A stretch of 64,000 bases of DNA from Phaffia rhodozyma (Eukaryota; Basidiomycota; Tremellomycetes; Cystofilobasidiales; Mrakiaceae). How positions within the stretch are numbered: the stretch's first letter is position 1; every line of letters begins with the position of its first letter. The stretch spans positions 1,116,001-1,180,000 of the forward strand of contig JACGZH010000009.1 of NCBI GenBank assembly GCA_014706385.1, given 5' to 3'. A program made the position numbers and the translations under genes. A model generated the notes under the pieces. The model had not been told where the DNA came from and did not search any database. It worked only from the letters and a program-made list of their open reading frames with translations. Shown piece after piece: positions 47,674 to 61,526 of the stretch.

Positions 47674-50600
47674 ATGTCGCCTGGCAAGAGTGCGACCCAG
47701 GGAACTTCGGACAAAGCCGAGAGAGGCGAAATTTCCGAAGTCGCCCAACAGAGCTTTCTTGGTTTCAAGATCAAACCTCGACCGGCAGGGTTCGCAGAAG
47801 GGAAAGAGATCCCTCAGAACCATGTCAACTTCTTTTCTTGGGTTCTGTTCTCATGGTTGACTCCTTTACTACGAGTAGGTCTCCGTCAGGTTCTCATGGC
47901 TTGTCATCGCTTGTTATGGCTTGTCATATACGTGGGGTATACTGACTGGATGACGTGATCTTGCTTCTCTCAATAGGTCGGTGTTTCGAGACCTGTGAGT
48001 CCCTTGTTGAGTTGCATAACCATGGAAGACTGCTCTGTCTGACTGATTGCTCTATGACCTGGGGTATAGTTCGAGATTGATGATTTCTGGTGAGGCAGCG
48101 TGTTTCAGTCGTTCGAAGTCGTCTGCTGACATGACGATGTATGTCTTGAGAACTCGATCGAGTGATGCTCACTGGCCACTCTTTTCTTCATTTGTTTCCC
48201 AACAGGGAGCTCACCGACGAGTTCAAAGCAACTCGACTGGCTATAGAGCTCGAGAAAAACTTCTATGGACGTGTTCCTCCGAGTCGACGACCCCAACATC
48301 TACGACCCTCGTCAACTGGCCCTGCCACTAAACGGGACGTGACTGACAAGAAGCCTACAGGAATGGAGTTAAAGGATGTGGAGTCTGGAGAAGGCGTGGA
48401 TGTGGAAGACGAGCTTACAGGAAAACAAGTCAAGTTGGGTAAGACTGGAAAGACTAGCAAGAGGAAGAAGACAGATGACGATGACGAGAAAGAGCGGACG
48501 CATCCGGAGAAAATCGAGGAGGATGGAAAGATCTATGATCAAAATTTGCTGCTGGCAATACACAGAACAGTGATGTGGAGGTACGTGTCAGACTTTCGGA
48601 GTTGTTGAGCTCCTTATTATGGCTGTGTTGATCTTGGTGTGATTTGTTTCTATGAACACATGTACAGGTTCTGGACCGGGGGAATGCTTGGAGTGTGTTG
48701 GATCGCCTTAACGTCGACTTCTCCTTTGGTATCACGGATGATCTTGAACTACATCACCGAGTCGTACGAATACTCGCATCGAGAAACTGGAGAAACGGTG
48801 TCCGTACCGAAGTCTGTGGGCTATGGGATCGGGATAAGCTTTGCGCTCTACCTCATGCAGCAGGTTTCTAGTCTGTTCATGAATATGTTTCTTCAGAGAG
48901 GGTTGATCACTGGGTAGGTGAACCTTCAGCATCTGACACAGTTCTCAGAACAAAGACCAAGCCTTCTGATAGACTCACACACCGGCTTACATCTCCATTC
49001 GCTTTCAGGTTCATGCTCCGAGCAGCGGTCATCTCGGTCGTCTCAAGAAAGTCCGTTCGGCTGTCCGGAGAAGCCAGAATGGTGCATACCAATGGAAAGC
49101 TCGTCACGCACATCTCGTCCGATGCCTCATTCATGGATTATGCTGCCCTTCTCACCCATGAGCTCTATCTCCAACCTGCGCAGGTCATTGTCGGGTATGT
49201 GTGTCTTGCGTTTCATCCGATACCCATACCGTTCCATTGTAGTTTATCAGCCTGACCGACATGCTTCTCTTTGTCAAACACGTCACAGACTTATCATCCT
49301 GCTGCACACTATCGGGTACTCGGCCCTTGTAGGCTTTGCGGTGCTTGTCATCGGGATACCCTTCCAAGCGTGGCTCTTCTCGCGAATGATTGGAACTCGA
49401 CAACGGCAAATGAAGATCGTCGACTCTCGAGTTAGGTTGCTGCAGGAGATCCTCTCGGGCATCCGAGTCATCAAGTTCATGGCCTACGAAGAATACTTTG
49501 GCAGTCGGATCTCGGACTATCGACAAGACGAGATGGAAGAACTAAAGAAGAACTGTTTGATGCGAGGTATGTTGCGCTTGGTGTGCTCCTGTCGACTAGG
49601 ATTCGAAAGTGACGGAAGAAGACCTCAGAGAAGCGATTGTGTCATGCTGACCAGTAGATCTGACCACTTATATTCGGACCGGCTAGCTATAATGAGTGCT
49701 GTCATGGCGTTCATTCCTGTCTTTGCCGCGGTGTTGTCATTCGTGAGTCGTCGACTGAATGAGATGAGCTACTGAGATCTGCTGCTGATACGACAAACGC
49801 ATATGTCATCTTTCAATACAGATCACATATTCGCTCTCTGGCCATGATCTGAACGCGGCAATCATCTTCACCGCCCTCCAGTTGTTCAACAACATCCGGC
49901 AACCGCTGCAACTCATTCCGCTTGCTATTCAGGCGGTCTCAGATGCATATGTCGGACTCGGTAGAGTGTCCTTATGCCTTTTGGGAGACGAGATCGATAA
50001 CCCAGTACCTGTATATCCTGATGCGGAATATGTGAGTGGCTTTCTGATAGGCCGGGTGTGTTGCATGTGACAAAGCCTTGCCTGTGCACCGACTGAATCG
50101 TTGCAACGTGTACTATTTGTGTTCATCTAGGCTGTCTCTGCTCATGGAAGCTACTCTTGGGAGAGTGCCGAGAAGCCAAGCGATGAGCCTGTTAGGGTGA
50201 CTCCAGGAAAGGGCGGGCCGATGGGAAAGGGCAAGCCACCAAAGAAGTCAAAGAAAGAAAAGGCGGCAGAGAAGGAGGAGCGAAAGAGAAAGAGGCTGGA
50301 GCGATTGAATGCACCCCCTGTCGTTCCATTCGCATTGAAGGACATCGATCTTGATATCCCTCGAGGCAGCTTTGTCGTGGTCTGCGGTCGGGTCGGGTCT
50401 GGCAAGTCTAGTTTGATGCAGGCGCTGCTCGGAGAGATGAAGCTTGTGTCGGGTGAAGCTGTAAGTAGACCGATTCTTTATGTCCCTTTTTTGTGACTGT
50501 GTGACTGACTTAGTGGGGATACACATGGGTCTGCCTGTCTACTGCACGTAGTATCTCGGAGGCACTTCCGCTTACTGTACGTCTGCACTGTTATCGTTCA

Positions 50601-53600
50601 ACGTGTCGAGATGACATTCCTGGTCTGTCTTACCCCTGGCGAGTGCTTGAGACAGCCACTGACAAGAGACGCTTCTTCCGGGGTATGTTCTGTTTCATTC
50701 TGTTGTATCTTCGGATACTGTCATACTATCTGAACGGGCGCAACTAGTTCCTCAATCGCCTTGGATATTGTGAGTGATGTGTCTACCCAGTGGTCAGACT
50801 GAGTGAAACGGATACGTCTGGTCGCTGTAGAAACTGTCCATGCAGACTCACCACCTCTTTTTTCTTGCACTTTCTCGTTGGATATTGCCATGGCCGTTTT
50901 CCACCTGTTTCTGGTCTGTATCAACGTCTGATCAGAAATGCGACTCTCAAAGAGAACATCCTTTTTGGCTCAGAGATGGACGATAAGCGTTTCGACGCTG
51001 CTGTCAAGGCCTGTGCCTGTGAGTACAGTTCATCAGGAACGATGTCGGCTCGATGGCAGATTTAACAGCTCTGATCGTTGGTTCTGTACGTTTCTGTTAC
51101 GTGGTCATCATTCTCACCATGTGTTCCATCTGCGCACGGTCAAAAGTGGAGAGAGATATTGCGATGCTCAACCATGGGATCTACACCGAGATCGGAGGTA
51201 ACTCATGCTCTTGGGGGCACGCTAGTGTACTAGACCGGCAGTGTGCTGACGTCCATCTTGTTTGGATCGGTTGTGTCATGTATGTTGCTGGTGGACATCA
51301 CGATTGAATCTTGTAGAAAAAGGAATCAACATATCCGGTGGACAGAAGGTGAGTCTGAGCGATAGGCGCAGAGGATGATATCTCATCGACAGATTCCTAG
51401 TTATTTCGATACAGTTGGTGGGTTGATTTGCTTACAAGACCAATGCACTCTCTATCTTATCTTCTTCCTAAATCGCATCGACTCATCCGCTCAGGCCCGA
51501 GTGTGTCTAGCCCGAGCTGTGTACTGTGGCAACGAGATCAATTTCTTCGATGATCCGGTACGTGCTTCCTTCTCAAGTCATCTGTTTGCTCAATGTAGGC
51601 GAGAGATGTTGACTGAGACGTATCATGGGGGGTCTTTGCCTTATCTCATTTTTTCGGTGATGTTCGAACGTGCTCGCCATATATCCGGCTTTGCTCTGAT
51701 ACAAACAACCTTCCCGCCTGCAGCTATCTGCCGGTGAGTCCAATGCTGATGGCCTATACTCCGTCCAAGCGATTGCAGACCGTCCTTCTCTGGCTGAAAC
51801 TCGCTGCCTTTGCATACGTTTTATCATACGTTTCCGTGTGTCACAGTTGATGCTCATGTAAGCAAGTCGCTAGTTGACGGCCTCGTCAACGGACCGTTGC
51901 GGACTAAAACTCGGATCTTGATCACCCATCACCTGGAGGTGCTTTCGAAAGCTGATCTTATCATCACGGTGAGTATATTGCCTGTCTCTATGTATGACCA
52001 GGAGTGAGGCCGAGTTACGGAATGAGCGTTTCTGACGATGACGATGTCTTTCGGTCTCGCGTTTTTGCTTACTCCCTCTCTTATCGGCGTCCGTTTGGCT
52101 CGAATGCTGCTCTGGAAGATGGTCGATGGTAAAATCGCTGAGAAAGGGACGTATCAAGAGCTACTCGCAACAAGCGGGGCGCTTGCAAAACTCATGGCAG
52201 AGCACATGTCGGTTGCGCATGATGGTAGTTCTGAGACCGTGACTGATCCGGATTTAGACATAGATTCTGCAGGGCTCATCGAGACGCAAGAGGATATCGA
52301 GCTCAAGAAGGTTGCGATAGAGGACGAGCTCGAGAAACAAACCGGTGAAGGTCGAACGAACGAGGGTACGGCTGATGAGTTGGCGAAATCACAGGCTCCT
52401 GGTGCGCTTGTGACGATGAAGGAAGAGCGTGCGGTCGGAGCGGTATCTTCGAAAGTTTATACGAGGTACATAAACAGTATGGGATCTGTCTGGTGGGCGC
52501 TCGCTTGTGAGTCTGTGAGATTCTGTGTAGCACGTAGCTGGCGTGTTCTTGACCATCCGAATCTGTTACTGATGATGGCTATCTTCGATGGCTGATTGAT
52601 GAAGTCATGTCATGCTTCATATTAGCTCAGGTCTGTAGAGTCCTGTTCTCTTGAGGTGTTTTGTGTCGGCTTCCTCTCTTTTTCTCGTCTGACTGTTCTC
52701 TCGACGATCTCTCGTCGCGACCACTCAGGCTTCCATCGTTGGGAACACCATTTTCCTCGGAAAGTGGTCTGATAGCTCTATCGTTGGATGGTCTCAGAGT
52801 GATTGTACGTCAAGCTGTGTCGGGATTGTACATGTGAAGACATCATACTGATCAGGAAATGCCTCTTCTTAATCCTTCTCTCTGCGCCTGATCCTCCTCT
52901 CAGATATGGGGTTGTATGCTGGGGTTCGCGTTCTATCTTTCTTTCAGCATATTGTTTCCTCTCAGATCAAAGTCCTCATATCGACCTCTTCATCCATGGT
53001 TTCTACCCACAGCTCGGTCTGGCATACACTATCTTGACTTGTAAGCATTATTCATCGGGACTTGATCTCTTGGTATCTTGATCAACGACACTGGCCACAC
53101 CAACGACCGGTTGTATGACGGACAGTCGCTGGAACGTTCCTCCTGTCGGTTTTCACCTTGTCCTTGTGGGCGAATGACTGATCTATCCGGCTGACTGTGA
53201 TCATGGGGATCCATCCATCATCCCAAACAGATATCTATCGGCTATCAATGCCAGTTTCAACTTGTTCAACTCGGCTTATGATGGCGTCATGGCCACCCCA
53301 GTCTCGTGGTTCGATGCGACCCCAGTAAGCACGGTCTTTCATCCACTGGCGATATGGTATTACAAGTTCAAGCTGACATGAATCATCGATCAGATCGGCC
53401 GAATCATTAGTCGGTTGTCAAAAGATATAACCACGCTGGATGATCAGCTACCGATGCAGTGGTATGTTGAGTTCCTATCACTGTAGATGGATCATTGCGC
53501 CGATCGAATGATGGGTGATGAGGTGTATGCCATGGCTGAGACATCACTTTCTCTGTATCAACAGGAACACTTTCCTGACTATGAGTCTGAATGTGTTTGG

Positions 53601-56600
53601 TACTATCGCCTTGGTCTTCTACTGTGAGTTACTCCCTTTTCTTCTTGGATGTATATGTGATCAGTGGGCTCGAATCTGAGCATGTCCTGATGGTTCGATG
53701 GCCTTATCGCTTCACTCGATAGCCTTCCCCTATCTGGGTTTGATCTTCATACCACTGCTCTCGCTGTACTACATCACTGCTGTCTACTACCGAGCATCCT
53801 CGCGAGAGGCAAAACGGCTGGACTCTATTTTCCGATCTACGATCTACGCTCAGTTCGGAGGTTAGTCTGTTCTTCGAGGTGATGCCGGACCAACGATGTT
53901 GATCTGACGGATAGAAGCTGATCGCACAGTCACGTTTCTCACCTTCTGACCACTGCAGAGAGTCTCAGCGGGTAAGTATATGCTGTTTGTGTGTTCTTCA
54001 TCTGACATCACATCACTGAATGGGTAGCTCTGCAACCATATATACACAGTCTATCGTCTATTCGAGCTTATGGGGCAGAAGATCGGTTTGTCCGCCGGAC
54101 CGAGGCCGCTATAGATATCGAGAACAAATGCTACTTCATCGTCATCGCGCTTCAGAGGTCAGTCCCGGTCATATGTTGGTTTGATGACGTTGAGCATTGC
54201 ACTCAACCATACTGATGACATTCATCGTGTCGGCGCACAGATGGCTGGGTATCCGTCTTGCAGCACTCGGAAACTTGCTTGTTTTATGCGTCTCACTATT
54301 GGTGTTGGGTTCAGAAATAACACAGTGCGCATAACAGTCGCTTCATTTGGGATGTCCATAGCGAATAGTCGAGTAGCTCACAAACTTGTTGTTTTGTCGT
54401 TGGCAGTCTCCCGCCAAGCTTGGAGTCGTTCTCACCTATTCTCTGTCCATGTCGCAAATCTTCTCTCAAATCGTCAAGTGAGTACTACTGTTCTGCACTC
54501 TGGCTATTTGATAGGCGTGGATGATAAACGACAAGGGACTGGAATGTCGATCTGACCTCATTGGACACATAGTATCTTTGCTCAAGGTATGTTCTGGTCC
54601 TCATGTCGATTTGGATAGACATGGTCATGACTGACGTGCCTGGATGAACTACGTGTATCATTGTTGGTGATACTACTTCACAGTCGAACAGGACATGAAC
54701 ACTGCAGAGAGAGTAGCCTACTATGCCGACCTGTCACCCGAAGCGGCACGATCCACTTTGGAAGATCCGCCTGAGAGTTGGCCACATTCAGGTGCTATCA
54801 CGTTCCGAGATGTGGTGCTGAAATATCGAGCGGACTTGCCTCCTGTGTTGAAGGGCCTGTCTTTTTCGGTTGGTGCAGGAGAGAAGATCGGGTGAGTGGC
54901 GTCACTGAGCGAGAAACCGCGCCGATGGGAAGGTGTGGGTGTGCAAGGAAAGGAATTTTGCACTGGCTGACTTGATGTCACTGTTTCTATTCATATTTAC
55001 GTTCTCTCATCCTCCTGCCATCCTTCTGTCATTCATGTACTCGTATCTCGCATGGGATGGACCGATGTGATTTGCAGAGTTGTGGGTCGCACAGGAGCCG
55101 GAAAGGTCAGTCTTCGTCTTTTCGGTGCATTTGTGTACTGGTGATATTCAAGGCTAATTGACACCACCATTTGCTTTGACTTCTGCTTCTGATGTGCATT
55201 GCTATCATGCTCACTTGCCTCTCATCCTCGATACCACATCGTTCGATCCGTCTGCAACTGCCGTGCTCAATCCATGTTTTGCATCGATAGTCGAGTTTAC
55301 TCCAAGCACTCTTCCGGATGGTTGAACTGACGGAGGGAACGATCGAGATCGATGGTGTGAATATCCGCAATGTCGGTTTGACGTCGATTAGGCGAAAGCT
55401 CGGGATTGTCCCACAGGTAAGGATCGTCAGCTGAAGATTGTAGAAAGAGAGCCTTGGCATATGAGCCTTACGAAAGTGGCTCAGTACTGACGCAGAGAGG
55501 CGACATGGGTCTTCTTTGTGCGCGCGGTGAAATAGGACCCCTTGCTGTGGAACGGAACGGTTGCCTCGAACTTGGATCCTGAGGGCACTTGCACTCCAGA
55601 GCAGCTGATTTCTGCATTGTAAGTGTTGATTGTTCTTGTTTCTCTTTCTCTTCTTCTCCTTTCGGTCATTATGTGCTTTTGGCCTCAAACTTCCGGGTCA
55701 CGTTGATTCTTACGACTTAATCTGCATACACATCCTGATACTTTAAACAGGAAACGCACCCACCTGATCGCCTCGGCTGATGCGTCTGTGGAGGTTGATG
55801 CTCGACTGAAAAAGTTCAAGCTTGATGCCATGGTCCAGGTGAGTTTCCAATCACCGTTGTTTTATCTATCATCTTTCTTTCCTTCTATGTTCTATCTTCG
55901 AGGACCCAAATGCAATGCTCATCGTTGATTGTCGATTGCCTTTAATTGGCTTTCTACGTCTGTCGAACCAACCACCTGCCTTGTCGCCGATCGTGATATC
56001 TAGGATGACGGGTCGAACTTTAGTGCAGGAGAGAGACAGTTGGTTGCACTCGCTCGAGTTGTCGTCCGAGACTCCAAGTCAGTATCCACCTGCTTGAATA
56101 TCTCACCCACATCTTGATGTCTGATTCAAGACTATCTTTTGACCAACAGGATCGTCATTCTTGATGAGGCTACATCTTCCGTTGATGTTGAGACCGGTGA
56201 GTGCGCCATTCATGCTGTTGTGCTCGGGGTCTTGAACATTGTTGGACCTAACGTCTTGGACGTGGTTGCTTGACGCCTTTCTAGATTCGTTGATCCAAGA
56301 CACGATCAAAGTCAGTGTTCCGTCCGTCTGGGTAGTTCAACTACGAGCTGAGCACCTACCGTCGGCCGTGTGGTATCTATCTGACATGTTTTATCTGCAT
56401 CTACATGCTGGTCACGATTCGTGACACACAGAACGAGTTCAGCGATAAGACCGTTATCACGATCGCTCACAGGTATGACTTTGCCAACCAGCAGTTCAGT
56501 CATCTCTTGTGCTGTTCTCACTGACATATGCCTCGATGGGTTCTATCTGCACTTTTAGATTGGCAACCATTGCGTTCTAGTGAGTTCGATCAATTCTGTA

Positions 56601-57055
56601 GTCGTGCTCTTGAATGCTCCTCAGATATACCTTTGCTGACCGATCATTTCGCATTGTATGATACCAGTGATCGAATCCTGGGTATGCCTACACTCTCATC
56701 AGGTGCTGAACTCGGATAGTAAGCAAGCAAGATCTGATGATACTGACTCACTTTATGCCCTTCCAATCAAAGTTATGGATGCTGGTCAGGTCGCTGAGTA
56801 TGCTCCCCCTCTAGAGCTTTTCGACAAGAAAGACTCCATCTTCAGAAGCAGTCAGTATCCCTCTTGTTCATCTGCCTCATCTTTTGCGCCAGATTGAACG
56901 ATCTATCTGCAACAATTTTTCATCAGAAACTCTTGTACATTCACTGATACATGCCGCCATCTCCTACTCTTCTCATCGCCCTTTCTGAAACAGTGTGCGA
57001 ACAGGCGCAGATCACTCGATCTGATATCCTCCGGATTAGAGGAGAATCTATCTAG
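47674..57055 (+). CDS. ABCC/MRP-family transporter, Yor1-like, intron-rich
   Basis: ATG 47674 (MSPGKSATQGTSDKAERGE) leads to a full-length two-domain ABC exporter of the ABCC family without an extra N-terminal TMD0. TMD1 begins NFFSWVLFSWLTPLLRVG, then FEIDDFWELTDEFKATRL after two small exons, then RFWTGGMLGVCWIALTSTSP onward. NBD1 has Walker A GRVGSGKSSLMQAL, the Q-loop FPQSPWIL, the signature ISGGQKARVCLARAV and Walker B EINFFDDP. A Lys/Glu-rich insert (KKSKKEKAAEKEERKRKR) precedes NBD1. TMD2 includes PVSWFDATPIGRIISRLSKD. NBD2 has Walker A GRTGAGKSSLLQAL, signature NFSAGERQLVALARVVV, Walker B IVILDEATSSVDVET and the H-loop TIAHRLATIA. It ends QITRSDILRIRGESI at TAG 57055. There are roughly thirty introns, more than in any other gene here. 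No frame break was seen where I followed it. It probably exports organic anions or drugs, as yeast Yor1 does (oligomycin). The substrate here is unknown. Confidence 0.92.
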
Positions 57056-57533
57056 GTGCTGCAGATGCAATCGCGTCTGGAATATCTCTTGTATATCGCA
57101 GACAATGACTTCTTCCATCTGCTCACGTTCAAACAATCTTCTCTCAGATTTTTTACTCCTCTTATATATATTTTCTCTGCTCTTTTTTTTTTGTTCTTTC
57201 TAGTTTCACGCTCGATACATAGTTGAGTCCGCCGCTCATGTTAGATTACCTGCCCTAATGTCGATGATGAAGGTAGACTCAGACACGCCATACCTACAAG
57301 ATGGCATGTCCTTATGCTGGCCAACATCTCATAAGAAGAGTCAAGCTAAGCTCGAATTCACAAGCAGACAGACATATATCCTTCAGGAATATTCCATAAT
57401 GAGCTTGATGACAATCTACTGTTTCACTAATGCTGGATAATGATATTGATATTGATGTTCATGCTGATGCTGATGCTGCTGATGCCGATATTGATGCTGA
57501 TGCACGCCGTCTGACAGAACTGTTGACACTTGT
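57056..57533. other. Convergent intergenic region with GAT/GCT triplet tract
   Basis: About 480 bases between convergent ends. A triplet-like tract of GAT(A/G)TT and GATGCT repeats occupies 57428-57503. No gene is supported. Confidence 0.5.
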
Positions 57534-59226
57534 TCAGCCGTACACGTACTGCCAAAAACTACGTGTGCTCTTTCCATTCAAGTGTCGTCCTCTTCCTTCT
57601 TCATCGTCCACAGGGCCTGGTGAAGCATCCTCTTTCGTACGATCGATCGTCGGTGAATCCACGTGTGCGGAAGTTTCGAAAGATGGACTCGAGGTAAGAG
57701 TCTGATCAGCATCCTCCTCTTCGTCCTCCGCTATGGCAGAAGACAAGAATGACAAAGATGATGGTCGGATGACACGGGACATCGAGCTGGAATACGAGTC
57801 ATGACTCAAGGTTGATGGAGAGGAAGGTGTCGAAACAAAGTCCAGAGACACCAGAGAGGACGCAAGTGCATCAGTCGTAGACGAGGCCGACTCATCGTCT
57901 GAAGATTCGACATCAGCTTCCAGGTCGTGATGATTCGCCAGGGAGACCAGCTCGAGGGTTTTCGGAACCGTGGAAACAAGTCCGGTAGGCCGCGCTAATA
58001 ATCGAGCCTTCTCTTCCTCTGCTCTTGTCTCAACCTCTTCGAGTCGCTCATTCTCCGAATCCCACCCTCCCCATCCAGTCTCGACCTCGCTCTCGCTCTG
58101 CCCATCCGTGAAGAGCGCTCGATCGGTGTCTGTACCGCTTCCACCAACACTAGACATGTCAGTTGTCGGAGGAGTATCCAAAGTGCCGGCTGTGACCGTG
58201 CGGTCCGATGATCTGGCCGGAACACGGGATGGCCGGACGAGGATGTATGTCAGTCGAGTGCCATAAGGTGATGTCTTGGAGAAAGTCACAAGGCCGTGGT
58301 ATCGAGCGACACAGTGTACGACGTATCTATAGAATGGTCGTCATGACGTCAAAAAGGTACTACCGAATGAGACCCATGCAGAGGCGATGTGCAAGACGAA
58401 CCTTTCGAAACCTTCCGCTATCGCCCACGTCAGGCTTCCTTCGCTTCTTGCAAGCTCTACGATGGCCGGACAGAAACCGTCATGGTCGAACGATCTGCTC
58501 ACCATGTCCAGCGGCAGAGGTCCGGCCCGCCCACTGGCACTCTGATATGGAGTCGACGGGCTGTCTCGAGCGGGTGTGGGAACCAGAAAAGCATCGACGA
58601 TCCTCCCGCCTTCGTTTGACTGGTGCGGTCGACCGGAAAATACGATCACCTCTCGCCTAACCTCCTTCTTCCAGCTCGTCAGCTCGTCCTCGACGATCTT
58701 GCAGAGGTCCTCAGCCCTAGCTCCTCTTCGTTGCAGTGTTCTTCTGATCCCCTTGAGCGACATCGAAAAAGAGCCGGCTTCTGTCGACCCTGGCTCCGAT
58801 GACGGAAGAGCAGGCGAAGGAGCTGGGCGGGTTCGAGGAAGAAGGGATGGTGGCAGAGGCGAAGGGAATATGGGTGGCGGAAGCCTCTGAGGAGCAAGTG
58901 GAAGATCGTGCCGGCTAGGAGCGACGGCATGGGGATTGCCAGCCAGAGAGTCTGAACATCGATATGTTTCCACAGACAAACAGAACAGGCAACACGATCA
59001 GTACCTGCCAGACTAGAAAAGAACAACACTGAGCACCTGAAGCACAACACTTACCGTTCTCCTTTCTCAGCCGAGCCCTCCGACCTTGAGCTCGCTTGGT
59101 GGATGTAAGCGGTTTGATCGACCGGGATCCAGACGCTCTGGAATCCAGACGAGGATAAGAGACAGCTGCAGGTTTGGGATTGACAAGGATCGCCGGAAGC
59201 GACATCGGAAGAGGTTCGTCAAGCAT
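57534..59226 (-). CDS. R3H-domain protein
   Basis: Three exons. ATG 59226 begins MLDEPLPMSLPAILVNPKPA. The first intron joins LRKEN to DSLAGNPHAVAPSRHDLPLA, which resembles the R3H-associated N-terminal segment of fungal proteins. The second intron (58401-58327) joins AIAEGFER to YVVHCVARYHGLVTFSK, an R3H single-stranded nucleic acid-binding core in which Arg and His three residues apart are present (RYVVH). Reading through this intron instead gives a short dead-end tail. The rest (TSPYGTRLTYILVRPSR and then a Ser/Asp/Glu-rich region with DEEEDADQ) is low complexity, ending FWQYVYG at TGA 57536-57534. About 530 residues. It probably binds RNA or ssDNA. The cellular role is unknown. Confidence 0.7.
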
Positions 59227-59602
59227 GGTCGGTGAAGGCGTTCAGTGGTGCCACCATTAAGTGTTGAGATGAGGTTAGGGATGAATGCGCGATCGTAGTA
59301 AGGAGAGATAACTGAGGAATCCTCGGGGCGAGTTAGGGTTACAGTCGTGGGCTGAATAATGATGCCGTCCAGACCAGCAGTCAGCCGTCTCTACGTTTGT
59401 AGAGATGTGTCTCTTTTTGATGACAATCTCTTCAGTTTCTTCTGTTCGATTCATTACTTGTCCGACAAAATACACGCATGTTCACACAGAATGTTTGACT
59501 GAATACTCTAGATTCCAGCAAACGAGTGTACAAAACAAAAGTGCCACATTATATCATGATCCTTCTCTCTTTTTCAATACAAAAGCTAGCAAACGTCATT
59601 GT
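59227..59602. other. Intergenic region between two minus-strand genes
   Basis: R3H gene promoter and esterase 3' flank. Nothing further is recognised. Confidence 0.4.
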
Positions 59603-61526
59603 CTAGTACAAAGGAAGCTTCAAGCTGTCGGTAAAGTCGTAGAACCAGGCGTCCAAGCTCCTCTGGTCATACTCGCACTCCATGCTCGTTCCGTTGTTCG
59701 ACCACATCGGTCGCAACGGCCATTGGCAGATCTGAGCGTTCTGACCGATGTAGTCGCCCGCCAGGTAGGTCGCGTTCAGAGTGACCGGCTCGATCCCGCT
59801 CTCGACCCAGTCGATCATCACTCCCAGGGCAGTCTGGCACCACGGACCGTTCGGCTCGGCCGTGTTTGGGGCGCAGTGAGCAGCGCCCGGGACAAGGTAC
59901 AGCTGGTACCACTCGGCGAGGGCAGCGGTCGACTCGTTGAACGACATACCGGGATACATGACCTGTCGGACAGAGTCCCAGTATCGGATGGAGGATGCGG
60001 TCGGGATCGAGTTGTCCTGTTCGCCATGGTAGTGGATGATCTTGCCGCCGGCCTGTTGGAACTCTGTCAAGTCAGGGTTCGTGGTGTGAACCGAGTCCTG
60101 GTACCTGTACCAACCCTCGATCATCCATGCTTTCAGGGTGTCGTACGTGTAGCCCTCGATCGAGTCCAGACTGCTAGAGTCAACGAGCTTGAGGAACCGC
60201 TGGTAGAACTCGGCACCGACGCCGGAAACAGAGATCCCCCACTCGCCGCTGGTCGAGTTATAGGCGGTCGCAGCATCAAACGAGATGTCCGCGCCGGGCT
60301 GATAGGAAAAGTAGAAGGCGTTCCCATCGGTGTCATGAAGGCCGTCGATGATGGTCTGCACGACGGCGACACCCTGGGCGGTGATCGATCCGTTCTGGGC
60401 AGGCGTGGCCGATGAGGTGACCATCTGCCTCTTTCTCAGAGGGACAGACGATGCGCTGCTCTCCTCGCACGAGTAAGCGGTGCCGATGAGGGATGTCATG
60501 TTGAAGTCCAGCTTGCAGAGGTCCGATCGGCTGACGACACCGTCGGTGAACCCGTCCAGAGGGTCACAAGCAGCGATGGTCTCGCTGATGATCTTGTCAA
60601 GCTCGCACGAAGGAGGGTAGTAGTCAAGCGTCTGCTGAACAAAGTTCGCTCCAAAGTGGTTCAACTGCTGGAAGGAGAACCGGAAGGCGGGAGCGCCAAC
60701 GACGGCACCATCAAACTGGCCGCCGTACCGCTGGACTTGACTCCACCCCTCTCGCCCGCCCTCGGAGCAGGCGTGATAGTAAGTGTAGACCTTGGTGTCG
60801 TTCCCGATCTCATAGATCTGCTTGGTGAACTCGAGGCCAAACACACTCATCTCGTGGATGGACTCATAGGCCTGTGGCAGGTAAGATCGAAGGAAAGGCC
60901 AGTGAAAGGGTAAAAGAAGAGGTCAAACAAGATCGTAAAAAAAGAAAAAAAAGAAAAAAAGGAAAAAGAAAAAGGTCAAAGCAATGGCCATCAGCTCTTC
61001 TGTCTGACACGATCCGACACTGCTCTGAGCGCTCTCCACTCACAAACGAATAGAGCGCAGGGAAGTTGGCCGTTCCGTTCCGGAGAGGGAAGACAGCGTC
61101 AAACTCGCTGTCGAACCCGCCAAAGCCACCGTCGGTCGCACCGCCGACAGCGCCGTAGAACACGGCCTCCGGGAGACTGGTGCTGACAGAGTTGATGGCA
61201 TATCCGCCTCCACCGGTGGTCAAAAATCGGTTCGAGAAGTTGGACGGCAGCCAGTACTGAACCTGGACGTTGTCACCCAGACCGGCATGGCTGTAGGCAA
61301 AGGTAACGTTGCAGTAGGAGATCGTGGCATCCGGAAAGTTGTTCTCGCCGGTGTAGGTCTCGTTGTAGACGAGAGCTGCAGTAACAGAGGACGCATTGAA
61401 GGTGACACCCTCGATGAAGCCATCGGCTGGAAGGGCAGCCTGGACGTTCGACGTCGTGCAGATCTCGGAGAGAGAGGCAGCAAGGCCGACAGAGCCCAAG
61501 AGAAGGGGACTCAATGCACGTCGCAT
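59603..61526 (-). CDS. Secreted tannase/feruloyl esterase family enzyme
   Basis: Two exons. ATG 61526 (MRRALSPLLLGSVGLAASLS) is a signal peptide. The first exon carries VQVQYWLPSNFSNRFLTTGG and YGAVGGATDGGFGGFDSEF. The intron runs from donor GTGAGT near 61045 to about 60870, and splicing joins ALYSF to AYESIHEMSVFGLEFTKQ. The catalytic triad is visible: the nucleophile serine in YHACSEGGREG, the acid in HGEQDNSIP, and the histidine in VPGAAHCAPN. The CS and HC cysteines are the pair that in this family forms a disulphide bringing Ser and His together. Many N-glycosylation sequons are present. It ends LKLPLY at TAG 59605-59603. About 585 residues. It hydrolyses gallate or hydroxycinnamate esters of plant polyphenols outside the cell. 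Which ester is preferred cannot be told. Confidence 0.95.
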
